Shown here: one piece after another, positions 35,005 through 46,771 of the stretch | Layout of the letters: every line of letters begins with the position of its first letter | Position numbering within the stretch: the stretch's first letter is position 1 | From: Phymatolithon calcareum | Lineage: Eukaryota; Rhodophyta; Florideophyceae; Hapalidiales | Assembly: GCA_977006965.1 (NCBI GenBank) | Contig: OZ345353.1 | Coordinates: forward strand, 2,046,001-2,110,000 | Length of the DNA: 64,000 nucleotides | Direction: 5' to 3' | Translations under genes and position numbers: made by a program | The notes under the pieces: model-generated | What the model saw: only the letters and a program-made list of their open reading frames with translations | The model's database searches: none | What the model was told of the DNA's origin: nothing

Positions 35005-37174
35005 AATATTGCTCTTAGCTCACAGTCCACTCATATACGTCATTGTCGTATTGCCGGCAAAGGCCATCGCGATCCAATCCCCAAGTCTAGTAGCTCCTGA
35101 TCAAGAGCTGTGCTCGATCTCCTATATTCCGATGTTCTCGGTCCTCGCGTCAAGAACCTCAGAATTTCAACGAAGCAACCTCAAATAGAAATATAGACTT
35201 CTGGTCTCCCGCTATTGAGAAAGAACACTCGTCACTTAACCGAAACAATACATGGACACTCGCTCTTCGCCAGTCCAGTATGAACGTGCTTCCGTGCAAG
35301 TATGTATTCAAAGTGAAGGATACAAGTCCCAAAGTTCGCATTGTTGCAAAAGGGTTCCGACAGGTGCATGAGATGGACTGCGGTGAAACGTATGCCCCAG
35401 TCGTGAAGTTCACCTCGATCCGAATCATACTCGCAACAGGTGCTGTTCATGAACTGGAGCACCATCAAATGGATTTGGTGACCGCTTTCTTACATGGCGA
35501 ACTTGACGAAGACATCTTCATGGAATTTCCAACTGGCTTTCGAGACCTTAAGTGTCCTGACCCTGTTTGCAAGCTCTTAAAAGCACTATACGGCTTAAAG
35601 CAAGCTCCGCGAAAATTGCATGAGAAGATTAATAAGTTCTTAATCAACGAGCTTGGTTTCTCCAGCAGTCCCAATAATCCATGTCTGTATATTCGGCACA
35701 AGTCAAACTCGATTATGATCATCGCTCTTTACGTGGGCGACTTATTGATTGCCGGAAACGATACTTCTGCCAATTTATAGATTAAGGGGGACCTGAACAA
35801 GCGATTCGAGATGAAGGACCTTGAAGAAGCATGTCTATGTCTTGGGCTTGAGATCAGCCGTAACCGATCACTCCGAACAGTTCATCTCTTGCAGTCGGCA
35901 TACGCTCAGTGTTGGAAGTATGATTGCTTTGTGCGTTAGTCGCATGACACTTCATTTGTGGGCGTTTGATCTCGGGACACGTGTACACGTGTCAGTAAGT
36001 CTCACAGCTGTTTTTAGAAACGTTCAGAGAAGAATTTTCGACTGGACACGTGTAGATATTTGATTGACTGATACGAATCATACCATCGTACTCGGCATCA
36101 AAAATAATGAATTTTGGTATATTATACGTGTAAGACGATATGATAATGTTATGATAGATTTGTTTAGGGTTACTTGGTCTCCGTCGTCTAGAAAGGACCC
36201 ATAATATATCTAGAATGTAGAGCTAGTGTAGATCTGATTTTCAGGCCTATATAGCCAGATTCCAAGGTCGGGCAAGGCAATAAACCAAGGAACTCATTCA
36301 CTCACAAGTCATCCATACCTCATCCAATTCATCTCAACCAAACTTTTCTCTCATCCTCATAGCATCCCTAACCTCCAACAACACTCAGTCCGTCTTGGAA
36401 CGCTTTGGCATGGAGAACGCGAAACCAGTAGCAACCCCAATGGAGTCCGGACACGAGAACACCTCCGTGAATGAAATCGATAGCACCGAGTCGATGTCTG
36501 ACAAAGTTCCATATCGCCCGGCCATTGGAAGCGTCATGTATTTGATGGTCGGCACCCGTCCGGACATCTCGGACTCGGTCGGCAAGCTATCTTCATTCTG
36601 CGAGAAGCCTCTGAAACGTCACTGGATGGGTGTGAAGCGTGTTCTCCGATACATTGCAGGTACTCGAAGCTACGGTATTCTCTTCGGCTCCAAGAATAAC
36701 TTAGTTCCAATAGGGTATACCGATTCGGATTGGGGACGATGTTTTGAAACTCGGCGATCCACAAGCGGTTATGTCTTTCTTCTCGCAGGGGGAGCCAAAG
36801 GCTGGCGTTCAAGGAAGCAGACAATTGTAGCAACGTCGACGTGCGCAGCGGAGTATATAGCTTCATGTGCCGCCGCGAAGGAAGCTGTCTGGCTATCTAG
36901 ACTCATCGCGGATATCCATGGTCTCGATAAGCCTATTCGCATGACTCTCTATACCGACAGTCAGAGTGTGATTGCAACCGGAAGGAATGCTGCTATCACT
37001 CAGCGAAACAAGCATATCGGCATACAATATCACTATGTACGCGATGTTGTTGCCACCGGAAAGCTGGACATCAAGTATTGCAACACGGAGTCAATGGTTG
37101 CCGATGCATTTACGAAACCGCTCGACCAGTCAAGACTGCTTAGTTCGCACAAGACATGGGAGATTGCAAACTAG
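35005..37174 (+). pseudogene. Copia element J, right piece: integrase end, RT and RNase H, broken
   Basis: It continues J after element I. After ~100 bp of integrase a deletion near 35150 jumps to the region before RT. RT is open from 35280 to 35780, but the catalytic YVDD reads YVGD (near 35731-35742), which would abolish polymerase activity. A stop follows. A solo LTR splits the copy at 35910-36383. RNase H continues from ERFGMEN to about 37130, where the frame shifts near the C-terminus. AAGGGGGAG lies at 37195-37203. Confidence 0.9.
35910..36383 (+). repeat. Solo LTR in J, duplication CTCAG
   Basis: It is a 474-bp LTR variant starting TGTTGGAAGTATG and ending CCTCCAACAACA. CTCAG lies on both sides (35905-35909, 36384-36388), and removal restores YAQSVLERF. 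It keeps ACACGTGTACACGTGT, GTTTAGGGTTA and CTATATAG but is otherwise diverged from the main family. Confidence 0.93.
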
Positions 37175-37203
37175 ATGCGTAATGTCCCTCGATCAAGGGG
37201 GAG

Positions 37204-37567
37204 TGTTGGAAGTGTGTTTCTTGGAGCTCTGGTCGCAACACACTTCAACATCAAGTCTGATCTCGGTACACGTGTCAAGTCGAAAGATATCATAGTATGA
37301 TAGTATGTTTACAAGTAGTTATGTTGTTGTCAATGGTTACTTAAACCGTTAAGATTGAGGAAGTGCAGATGCATCAGTAATAGCAGTGCAAGAAATGCAT
37401 CCAGTACTGTTCTTCCACTAGCACTAGGCTGTTTCTAATTCCATCTCAGGTGCCGAACATCGGAATAAACTAAGGAACTCATATTCACCCAACTCATCTC
37501 ATTCTCAATCATTCAACCTCAAACAAACTTTTCTTCAACCTCATCACTTCCCTAACCTCCAACTACA
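37204..37567 (+). repeat. 3' LTR of element J, diverged and shorter
   Basis: It begins TGTTGGAAGTGTG after AAGGGGGAG and ends CCTCCAACTACA. It is about 364 bp, shorter than the family. The TATA region is not clear. The right flank is the reversed pol of element L. Confidence 0.8.
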
Positions 37568-38761
37568 AGCAAGACGCTCGTGCTATAGCTGTAGGCAGAA
37601 GCGGGATATTTCCTTGAACATATGAAGAAAGTTTTGGAGCATGCACTGAGACTGTTTTCCGTTGATCTTGAGTTTCACGATAGCATCGTCTTTTCCTGCT
37701 ATGGTTGCAGTTGCTCCAGTTCCCATTTCGAGAGTCGACCTCATTTCGGTGTATGAGACAAAGATTCAACGATCGAACGTCATGTGGGACGTGCTTCCTG
37801 AGTCGATAATCCATGGCGTGGACTTTTCGGGAATGTCTGAGATTAGAACATTTCCCATTAAGCAACATAGCCAAAATCAGACATGGCACGAATCGATTCT
37901 GTTTCACCAGCGACTAAGGCGACTGCCTTAGTCTTTCTTTCCTTTTCGACCCGGATGTTTGTATCCGGGTGGTGCAAGGTGTGGAAATTTAACCCAACAC
38001 CTGAGAGAAGGATGCCCAGCTCGATTGCAATGATCACAATGGTCACAGGCCTATGAACGATTTTGATTTGCACTTAACAGAGCTGTAGAATCAGACTTCT
38101 CCTACGACGCTTCGAGGCGCATAGTCATACGTTGGTCCTCTTGTAGAAGTCGGCTCTTCACAAACTCAAGAAAGAATGTTTCGTCCTCATTCCCAAGTGC
38201 GGCTAAGGCACTGATGAGACTTTCATAACGATCCGGCAGACCATTGAGTACAGCCATTGCCATTTCCTTGTCGTCGATGTCAACACCCATTGATTTGAGT
38301 GTGGATACGAGCTGACGAATTCGGTTGGTGTATGGCAGTATCTTTTGGCCCTCGAGCATTGTGGCAGTATAGAACATGCGACGAGCGGCCAGTTTGTTAA
38401 GAAGCGTATGGCGTTCGAATATGTGTAGAATTTCCTGTCACATCGCTTTCGCCGTTTCGACACCTCGGACATGTTCGAGATGGGTATCGGAAAGTGATAG
38501 ACCAATAATCGCTTTAGCTTTATTGTCATGTTGGCGCCAGATTTTGAATTAGTCTCTGTCCCTTGCTGGAGGGCATACCTCAATGTACTCATCGAGCTCG
38601 CGGAATGATAGTACTAGCTCAATGTTCTCCTTCCAAGCGTGGAAAGTGGTCTCGCTCAGTTTTCCGACCTTCAGCGTTCCTTGCCAGTTGTCCATAGTTG
38701 TACTGGGGGTTCTTGAAATCTTGTCGAAGATCCGTTCGTGGAGTTCACTGCGAGTTGACAG
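37568..38761 (-). pseudogene. Copia element L: degenerate gag and protease fragment
   Basis: On the minus strand MDNWQGTLKVGKL starts at 38695. Gag follows with several frameshifts and stops, then a damaged zinc knuckle and protease (IIDSGSTSHM equivalent near 37800). It is most like element O (SDFDYVCLM-type, EMAMAVLNGLPDRY). It is cut on the left by J's LTR and on the right by a forward LTR. Confidence 0.85.
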
Positions 38762-39202
38762 TGTTGAAAGTGTGAAGCTTGGAGCTCTCGTCGCATCACA
38801 CTTCAAAATCAAGGTTTGATCTCGGTACACGTGTACACGTGTCAAATCGAAAGACAAAGTGTCTCAGAACTTGGATTCATGAATATTGCGGTGACACGTG
38901 TCAGAGTATGATAAGAGAATAATAATCATACTCTCCTCACTCAGTAGATCATTCTTGATTTTTTCATGTTACACGTGTCATATGATATTATGACAAATTT
39001 GTTCAGAGTTAGAGTGTCTCCGTCGTCAATTAGAGTTCTTGATCACGTTGATTGAGCTCTCAGGTCTATATAGTCTTGACCTGAGGTCCGCCAAGTCAAT
39101 AAACGAAGGAACTCATTCACTCACAACCCAACTTCTCCTCAACCAATTCTTTCCAACCAAACATTTTCATGCACCTCATCTTATCCAGAACCTCCAACAA
39201 CA
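38762..39202 (+). repeat. LTR of a largely deleted copia element
   Basis: It starts TGTTGAAAGTGTGAAGC and ends CCTCCAACAACA. It is followed by a primer site and a leader of about 230 bp, then cut. It has CACGTG cores, CTATATAG and AATAAA. Confidence 0.88.
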
Positions 39203-39449
39203 GGTTATGGGCCCAGTCAGCGCTTGATCACCACCTCGGTTCATCATCATCGTCGTCTCCGGGGCTCATCCTTCGCCGCCGATCTTCTCCTGGTTGCGCA
39301 TCCTTGCTTGATTACCTCTGGTTTTCTCGCAAGGCCCGCTCCAGGGGACTTTTCTGTCATTGTTCACGAGCTTCCTGTTCGGTTCCTTGCTCGATTACCT
39401 CTGGTCTTTGAGTGAGGCCCGTTCAGAAAGTGTTATAGGGTCTTGCAGT
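39203..39449 (+). other. Primer-binding site and leader remnant
   Basis: GGTTATGGGCCCAGTCAGCG at 39203 is the iMet anticodon-arm complement. The leader that follows resembles E's leader (GGTTGCGCATCC, TTCACGAGCTTCC) and is cut in the TCTTGCAGT box. Confidence 0.8.
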
Positions 39450-39747
39450 TGTTGAAGAAGGTTAGGCAAGTGATGGGGAGGAAAAAAAAGTTTTCCTGGA
39501 GTGAATTGGTTGAGTAGAAGATAAGATATGTGAGAATGTGTTCCTTTGTTTATTGACTTGACTGAGTGAGGGGAGTATGACTATCATACTCTTATCATAG
39601 TTTGACACGTGTCACTGCCAATCTTCTTGATTCTAAGTTCTGAGACACTTTGACATTCGACTTGACACATGTACACGTGTACAGAGATCATACCTTGGTA
39701 TTGAAGTGTGTTTGCGACTGGAGCTCCAAGCAATCACACTTCCAACA
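39450..39747 (-). repeat. Reverse LTR with internal deletion
   Basis: It begins TGTTGAAGAAGG and ends CTTCCAACA. About 145 bp between the AATAAA region and the CTGAGTGAGG box are missing, so the TATA and telomere-like boxes are lost. Satellite follows. Confidence 0.85.
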
Positions 39748-40099
39748 TCTTCGCGATCATCAGGCTATCCTTCGCTATCACCACGCTATCATTCAGGGCA
39801 CTATCAATTACGGAGCTATCATCAGGCTATCCTTCGCTATCGTGGGACAATCATTCAGGACACTATCCAGGCAATATCGTTCAAGCCGCTATCATCCGGC
39901 GTTTCTTCGCGATCATCAGGCTATCCTTCGCGATCATCAGGCTATCCTTCGCTATCATCAGGCTATCATTCAAGGCACTATCAATAACAGAGCTATCATC
40001 AGGCTATCTTTCGCTATCGTGGGACAATCATTCAGGACACTATCCAGGCAGTATCGTTCAAGCCGCTATCATCCGGCGTTTCTTCGGGATCATCAGGCT
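39748..40099 (+). repeat. Satellite array, left part of an array split by element K
   Basis: It has the standard 21-bp-period satellite. It ends CATCAGGCT at 40099. AGGCT is repeated at 45766, and the satellite continues there in register (ATCCTTCGC). Confidence 0.92.
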
Positions 40100-40282
40100 T
40101 GTTGTAGAACGTTCGGCTATTGATGAGGAGAAAGAAAAAGTTTGGTTGAAGGAAAATGGTTGAGTAGAAGCTGAGATAGGTGAGAATGAGTTCCTTGGTT
40201 TATTGACTTGGCGGTCCTCATGTCAAGACTATATAGGCCTGAGAACTCAATCAACTTGATCAAAAAAAACCCTAATTGACGA
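40100..40282 (-). repeat. Partial LTR at the 3' end of K
   Basis: It contains the TATA, AATAAA and U5 half of the LTR. It stops in the telomere-like box (CCCTAATTGACGAC), where the captured J sequence begins with a 2-bp overlap (AC). Confidence 0.88.
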
Positions 40283-40368
40283 CTAGACTTGGGGATTGGA
40301 TCGCGATGGCCTTTGCCGGCAATACGACAATGACGTATATGAGTGGACTGTGAGCTAAGAGCAATATT
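40283..40368 (-). other. Captured flank: inverted copy of 35005-35090
   Basis: Its reverse complement equals, base for base as far as I compared, the pol sequence of J that lies immediately 3' of element I (AATATTGCTCTTAGCTCACA...). It sits between two LTR pieces inside the AGGCT-bounded insertion. Confidence 0.92.
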
Positions 40369-40815
40369 TGTTGGAGAAGGTTCGGCTATTGATGAGGAGA
40401 AAAAAAAAGTTTGATTGAAGGAAAATGGTTGAGTAGAAGCTGAGATAGGTGAGAATGAGTTCCTTGGTTTATTGACTTGGCGGACCTCAAGTCAGGATTA
40501 TATAGACCTCAGAACTCAATCAACTTGATCAAAAAAACCCTAATTGACGACGGAGACACTCTAACCCTAAACAAATTTGTCATAATATCATATGACACGT
40601 GTAACATGAGAAAAATGAAGAATCATCTACTGAGTGAGGGGAGTATGATTATCATACTCTTATCATACTTTGACACGTGTCACTGCCATTCTTCTTGATT
40701 CAAAGTTCTGAGCCACTTTGACTTTCGACTTGACACGTGTACACGTGTACCGAGATCATACCTTGATATTGAAGTGTGTTTGCGACTACAGCTCCAACCA
40801 ATCACACTTCCAACA
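40369..40815 (-). repeat. Inner 3' LTR of element K
   Basis: It is a full-length reverse LTR. Its U3 start, polypurine tract and neighbouring pol end share private variants with I's 3' LTR (GTGATTGGTTGGAGCTG, TGTTCCTCGATC). Confidence 0.93.
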
Positions 40816-40836
40816 CTCCCCCTTGATCGAGGAACA

Positions 40837-43800
40837 CTACGCCATTTGCTTGCATACTCCCATCTCTTCAGCGAACTTGGCTGTCTTGATTCGATCGAGT
40901 GGCTTGGTTAGTGCATCAGCAACCATGGACTCAGTATTGCAGTACTTAATCGAGATCTTTCCTGTTGCAACAACATCACGAACGTAGTGATATTGGATGT
41001 CAATATGCTTGTTGCGTTGAGTGATGGCAGCGTTCCTCCCGGTTGCCATTGCACTCTGACTGTCGGTATACAAAGTCATGAGAGGGGGCTTCTGGAGACC
41101 CTGGATATCTGCGATAAGTCTTGACAGCCAAACAGCTTCCTTGGCGGCGGCACAGGAAGCGATGTACTCCGCTTCACATGTTGACGTGGCGACGATAGTT
41201 TGTTTCTTCGAACGCCAGCTTATGGCTCCCCCTGTAAGAAGGAACACATAGCCACTTGTTGATCGCCTTGTCTCACGACATCCTGCCCAATCCGCGTCTG
41301 TGTACCCGATTGGCACCAAGCTCCCACTTGCACCGAACAGAATCCCATAGTCTCGAGTACCTGCAATGTACCGAAGAACGCGCTTAACACCCATCCAGTG
41401 ACGCTTTAAGGGTTTCTCGCAAAACGAAGAAAGCTTGCCGACCGAGTCCGAGATGTCTGGACGAGTGCCGACCATCAAGTACATCAGGCTTCCGATAGCT
41501 GGACGATACGGAACTTCGTCTCCAAGAGACTCGGTGATATCCACTTCCTCGATTGCGGTGTTCTTGTTGCTTAACTCCATTGGGGTTGGTGCCGGTTTCG
41601 AGTTCTCCATGCCGAAGCGTTCCAAGACCGACTGAGCGTAGAACGACTGCGAAAGATGAAGAGTCCGAAGAGTACGGTCCCGGCGAATCTCAAGCCCAAG
41701 GCATACACTTGCTTCATCAAGGTCCTTCATCTCGAACCGCTTGTTCAGCTCCCCCTTGATCCACGAAATGGCAGAGGTGTCGTTTCCAGCAATCAGTAAG
41801 TCATCCACATACAGGGCGATGATCATGATGCTGTTTGACTTGTGCCGGACGTACAGACAAGGATCGTTGGGACTGCTTGAGAACCCGAGCTCGTCGATGA
41901 GGAAGTTGTCGATCTTGGCATGCCATTGACGCGGAGCTTGCTTCAGACCGTATAGTGCCTTCAAGAGCTTGCAAACGAGTTTGGGACGCTTGGGATCTCA
42001 AAATCCGGCCGGAACTTCCATGTAGATGTCTTCGTCAAGGTCACCATGCAGAAACGCTGTCACAACATCCATTTGGTGGAGTTCCAGATCTTGGACAGCA
42101 ACCGTTGCAAGTAGGATACGAATCGAGGTGAATTTCACGACTGGGGCATACGTTTCACCGTAGTCCACCCCATGCACCTGTCGGAACCCTTTTGCCACAA
42201 TTCGAACTTTTGGGCCTGTATCCTTGACCTTGAAGACATACTTGCACGGTAGCACGTTCATGTCGGAGTTGCGCAGAACCAGTTTACAGGTATTGTTATG
42301 GACGAGTGAAGAATGTTCTTTCTCTATGGCCTTTGACCAGAAGTCGACATTATGATTTGAAGTCGCTTCCTTAAAGGTTTGAGGTATTTGATGAGAAGAC
42401 AAAGCGGATTCCGATGCGAGATTGACAGATTCGAAGGCAAGCATTGCAGTGTGCGGGAGAGCTTTCCAGAAGTCAGTGGGTGGTTTTGAGACGCGAGCTG
42501 ACCTGCGCAGAATGGGTTTGGCGATCATCCGTGTAGTTACTTCAGATGCCGGTGGTGTTGTTGGTTGTTCTGCATCGTCCGCCTGCTGCCCTTCTTCGTT
42601 AGTCACATCGAGGTTCTTGTTATTTTCCTCCGAAGAGTCCTTAGCTTCAACCGTATCCTCGCACGCTTGGACGACTCCCTCGTCTGGAATGTCAGTGGAT
42701 ACATCCGTTTCAGCATCACCTAATCCGCAATCCGATTCGTCGAACGTCACATCCCTTGACACAATCACCTTCTTGGAGCTTAGATCCCACAGCTTATATC
42801 CTTTGGACGAAGTCGCATATCCCAGCATAATGGCTTCACGAGTTCGAGAGTCGAGTTTCTTAACCTTCTTTTTCGGAATCACGTACCAACACTTTATGCC
42901 AAATACACGTAAGTGTCCCAAGTGTGGAGCGGCCCCCATCCATATGTGATGGGGGGTCGTGTTCGAAGGAAGTCCTCGTGACGTAACTCGATTGCGAACA
43001 TACACAGCAGTAGCAAGTGCTTCAGCCCAGAACTTCTTGTTGATGCCTCTGTGATGAAGCATCGAGCGCACCAAGTTGAGAAGTGTGCGGTTCATGCGCT
43101 CAGCCACCCCATTCTGTTGTGGAGTATATGCTACTGTGAGTTGCTGATGTATACCGTGTTGTGCCAAATATGCCTTGAACTCGTTGGAAAGGTACTCGCC
43201 TCCGTTATCGGTCCTAATAGCCTTGAGCTTTGGTGCAGTCGAGAAGTCCGGAACGTTCAAATGCTTAAGCTTTCTCCCAGTATGGGTTTCATCATACTTG
43301 TGGAACTTTCGAAAACACTCAAAGCTCTCCGACTTCCGTCGCATGGTGTATATCGTGGTCCATTTGGAGTGATCATCGATGAATGTGATGAAGTATCGAG
43401 AGCCTCCAAGTGATGGAATGTCGATAGGACATAAGACGTCGGAATGTACGAGGTTGAGGACAGTTTCAGAACGAGTACTACTAGACTTTGGGATAGGAGC
43501 GCGATGACCTTTGCCGGCAAGACAGCCCTTGCATGGATGTTCTGAGATTGGATTGGGAGCTAGGTTCACACCTTTGACCACCCCATGACGTACCATATCA
43601 GAGATACCAGAGGGATGGACATGAGCGAGACGTTCATGCCAAAGCTGGAGGCTAGCAAGACAGGAAACTTCGGTAACTTTATTGCCATCTGCAAGATCGA
43701 GTGAGTAGAGACTCTTGCGAAGTGTTCCTGTAGCAACCGTGTCATCATGAGCTTTAACATAGCAACGACTGTTCTTGAACGTAATCCCATATCCATACTC

Positions 43801-44913
43801 ATCCATTTTGGATACCGATAGTAAAGAGTATCCAAAGTCCGGTGTGTGCATAACATCCCTGAGTTTGCATTTCGATGGCTTCCCATTTACATTGATCGTA
43901 ATAATGGCATCACCCTTTCCAGCGATTGTGGCCTTAGCTTTCGTTCCCATTTCAACAGTAGACGACAGTTCGGTGTACGTGCAGAAGAGTGAGCGGTCAA
44001 ACGTCATGTGGGATGTGCTTCCAGAGTCAATGATCCAGGACTTGGACTTCTCGGAAATGTCGGAATTGCGCACCTTGGCCATCAAGCATACAAAGTCGGA
44101 ATCAGACATGACACGAACAGGTTCCGAATCATCAGTCAGAAATGCAGCTGGTTTTGTTTGCTTTTCATTCCGACGTTTGTATCCTTCCGGAGCAAGGTGA
44201 GGGAATTTTATCCAACACTTCACGCTCTTATGACCGGATCGATGACAATGGTCGCAGTGATCACGAATGCGTTCTCCATCGCGTCTGGCTGTGAACAGTG
44301 CGGCAGTCTCAGCTTTCACGGTTGATGCTTCGACTCTCATCGACATACGCTGCTCCTCTTGCAAAAGTCTGCTCTTCACAAACTCGAGCGAGAATGACTC
44401 ATCCTCGTTGCCAAGAGCATCGAGTGCACTGATTAAGCTATCGTACCGTTCCGGAAATCCGTTAAGCACAGCCATCGCCATTTCTTTGTCGTCGATATCA
44501 ACACCCATTGACTTGAGGGTGGATGCGATCTGGCGAATACGGTTCGTATAAGAAAGTATTTTCTCGTCCTCGAGCATTGTGGCGGTATAGAACTTGCGGC
44601 GAGCTGCCAGTTTGTTCAGTAGTGTATGTCGTTCAAAGATATTGAGAATCGACTGCCACATTTCCTTGGCCGTATTCACATCTTGCACATGCTCGAGATG
44701 TTCATCCGAGAGAGAAATTCCGATAATAGCCTTTGCCTTGTTGTCACTTCGACGCCAGAGAGTGAAATCGTCCGAGTCCCGTGCTGGTGGATCGTCCTCA
44801 ATGTGTTCATCAAGTTCGCGGAATGATAGTACTAGCTGAATTTTCTGTTTCCAAGCATGGAAATTGGTCTCATTGAGTTTCTCGACCTTCAGCGTTCCTT
44901 GCGAGTTGTCCAT
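40837..44913 (-). pseudogene. Copia element K gag-pol: full length, a single nonsense codon
   Basis: This is a 1,358-residue polyprotein read from ATG at 44913. Gag occupies about 1-215, with the CCHC knuckle C220-C223-H228-C233. Protease has D296-S-G. Integrase has H426, H431, C461, C464 and catalytic D492, D569 and E605, with 35 residues between the last two as usual. RT contains LYVDDLLIAG, and RNase H contains YTDADWAG, CEAEYIA and LYTDSQSA. The only break is CGA to TGA at residue 972 (42000-41998) in GFRDP of RT. The frame is otherwise open to 40837. Its gag-integrase part matches N and its 3' part matches I. This is the best gag-pol in the window, yet the stop would prevent RT synthesis unless suppressed. 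Confidence 0.93.
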
Positions 44914-45280
44914 TTTAGGGAGTGTGGGTCTTCTATTCTTGTCGAAAATCCGTTCGGGGAGTCCACTGCGAGTCAACGGAAGTTAACTATCAAGGCAATC
45001 TGTCCCGTATAAGAAATTCCTTCGAGTCAATGTGACTCGGACCTTGATCGGGGGATGGCTCTATGGCCGTATACCTCTTGTGGCGTTTTGGTAAACCTGA
45101 ACCTGCAGCCGGCAACGCGCACTGCAAGACGCTTAGTGAACTCCTGAAGCGGACTGAGCAAGAATCAAAGATTTTTAACAAGGATGCGCAAGCAGGAAGA
45201 TCAGACAGAGACAGATCGAAGGCGAAGGAGCACCCCGGAGATGATGACGATGATGATGAAACTCGGTGGTTGAGGTGCGT

Positions 45281-45298
45281 TGACTGGGCCCATAACCT
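45281..45298 (-). other. Primer-binding site of element K
   Basis: It is the reverse complement of GGTTATGGGCCCAGTCA, touching the LTR. The leader beyond has one copy of the 125-bp repeat unit. Confidence 0.85.
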
Positions 45299-45765
45299 GT
45301 TGGAGAAGGTTCGGCTATTGATGAGGAGAAAGAAAAAGTTTTGTTGAAGGAAAATGGTTGAGTAGAAGCTGAGATAGGTGAGAATGAGTTCCTTGGTTTA
45401 TTGACTTGGCGGACCTCAGGTCGAGCATATATATACCTCAAGTCAGGATTATATAGACCCCAGAACTCAATCAACTTGATCAAAAAAACCCTAGTTGACG
45501 ACGGAAGCACTCTAACCCTAAACAAATTTGTCATAATATCATATGACACGAGTAGCATGAAAAAATGAAGAATCATCTACTGAGTGAGCGGCGTATGATT
45601 ATCAAACTCTTATCATACTCTGACACGTGTCACTGCCAATCTTCTTGATTCAAAGTTCTGAGACACTTTGACTTTCGACTTGACACGTGTACACGTGTAC
45701 CTAGATCATATCTTGATATTGAAGTGTGTTTGCGACTAGAGCTCCAACCAATCACACTTCCAACA
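45299..45765 (-). repeat. 5' LTR of element K with a duplicated TATA region
   Basis: It is a 467-bp reverse LTR. Compared with 40369-40815 it has about 23 extra bases: CTATATAATCC is followed by a second TATA segment of the other subtype (TATATATGCTCGACC). Otherwise the two LTRs are close. Confidence 0.9.
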
Positions 45766-46394
45766 AGGCTATCCTTCGCTATCATCAAGCTATCCTTCGC
45801 TATCATCAGGCTATCATTCAGAGCACTATCAAATACGGAGCTATCATCCGGCTATCCTTCGCGATCATCAGGCTATCCTTCGCTATCATCAGGCTATCAT
45901 TCAGGGCAATATCAATTACGGAGCTATCATCAGGCTATCCTTCGCTATCGTGGGACAATCATTCAGGACACTATCCAGGCAATATCGTTCAAGCCGCTAT
46001 CATCCGGCTATTCTTCGCGATCATCAGGCTATCCTTCGCGATCATCAGGCTATCCTTCGCTATCATCAGGCTATCCTTCGTGATCATCAGGCTATCCTTC
46101 GCGATCATCAGACTGTCCTTCGCTATCATCAGGCCATCATTCAGGGCACTATCAATTACGGAGCTATCATCAGGCTATCCTTCGCGATCGTGGGACAATC
46201 ATTCAGGACACTATCCAGGCAATATCGTTCAAGGCGCTATCAGCCGGCGTTTCTTCGCGATCATCAGGCTATCCTACGCGATCATCAGGCTATCATTCAG
46301 GGCACTATCAATTACGGAGCTATTATCCGGCTATCCTTCGTGATCATCAGGCTATTCTTCGCGATCATCAGGCTATCCTTCGCTATCATCAGGC
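45766..46394 (+). repeat. Satellite array, right part of the array split by K
   Basis: It is the 21-bp-period satellite with two GGGACAATCATTCAGG blocks. It is in register with 39748-40099. It ends where a forward LTR lacking its first ~75 bp begins. Confidence 0.92.
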
Positions 46395-46770
46395 TACGTG
46401 TACACGTGTCAAGTCGAAAGTCAAAGTGGCTCAGAACTTTGAATCAAGAAGATTGGCAGTGACACGTGTCGGAGTATGATAAGTGTATTATAATCATACC
46501 CCCCTCACTCAGTAGATGATTCTTCATTTTTTCATGTTACACGTGTCATATGATATTATGACAAATTTGTTTAGGGTTAGAGTGTCTCCGTCGTCAATTA
46601 GTGTTTTTCGATCAAGTTGATTGAGTTTTCAGGTCTATATATGCTCGACCTGAGGTCCGCCAAGTCAATAAACCAAGGAACTCATTCTCACCTATCTCAT
46701 CTTCTACTCAACCATTTTCCTTCAACCAAACTTTTTCTTTCTCCTCATCAATTGCCGAACCTTCTCCAAG
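46395..46770 (+). repeat. 5' LTR of element N, U3 tip missing
   Basis: It begins at TACGTGTACACGTG inside the LTR and ends CTTCTCCAAG, so the expected CAACA end is mutated or trimmed. TATA (CTATATAT) and AATAAA are present. Confidence 0.88.
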
Positions 46771-46771
46771 G

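Larger units (their letters stand above)
40100..45765 (-). mobile_element. Copia element K with captured flank, target duplication AGGCT
   Basis: Outer ends TGTTG at 40100 and CCAACA at 45765 are flanked by AGGCT (40095-40099, 45766-45770). In element order it reads: 5' LTR, primer site, leader, gag-pol, LTR, 86 bp of foreign pol sequence, then a second partial LTR ending at 40100. The extra LTR-flank piece matches the DNA just 3' of element I. Confidence 0.85.

Noticed and set aside
39450-40282. A non-autonomous LTR - satellite - LTR element
   Set aside because: The right LTR piece pairs with 45765 through AGGCT, so the satellite is target DNA and not an internal region. There is no primer site or purine tract inside.
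45726-46462. Repeat-protein-like ORFs (DHQAILR, AIIRLSF)
   Set aside because: Same satellite artefact. Overlapping ORFs in other frames encode different heptads, and the ends run into LTR.
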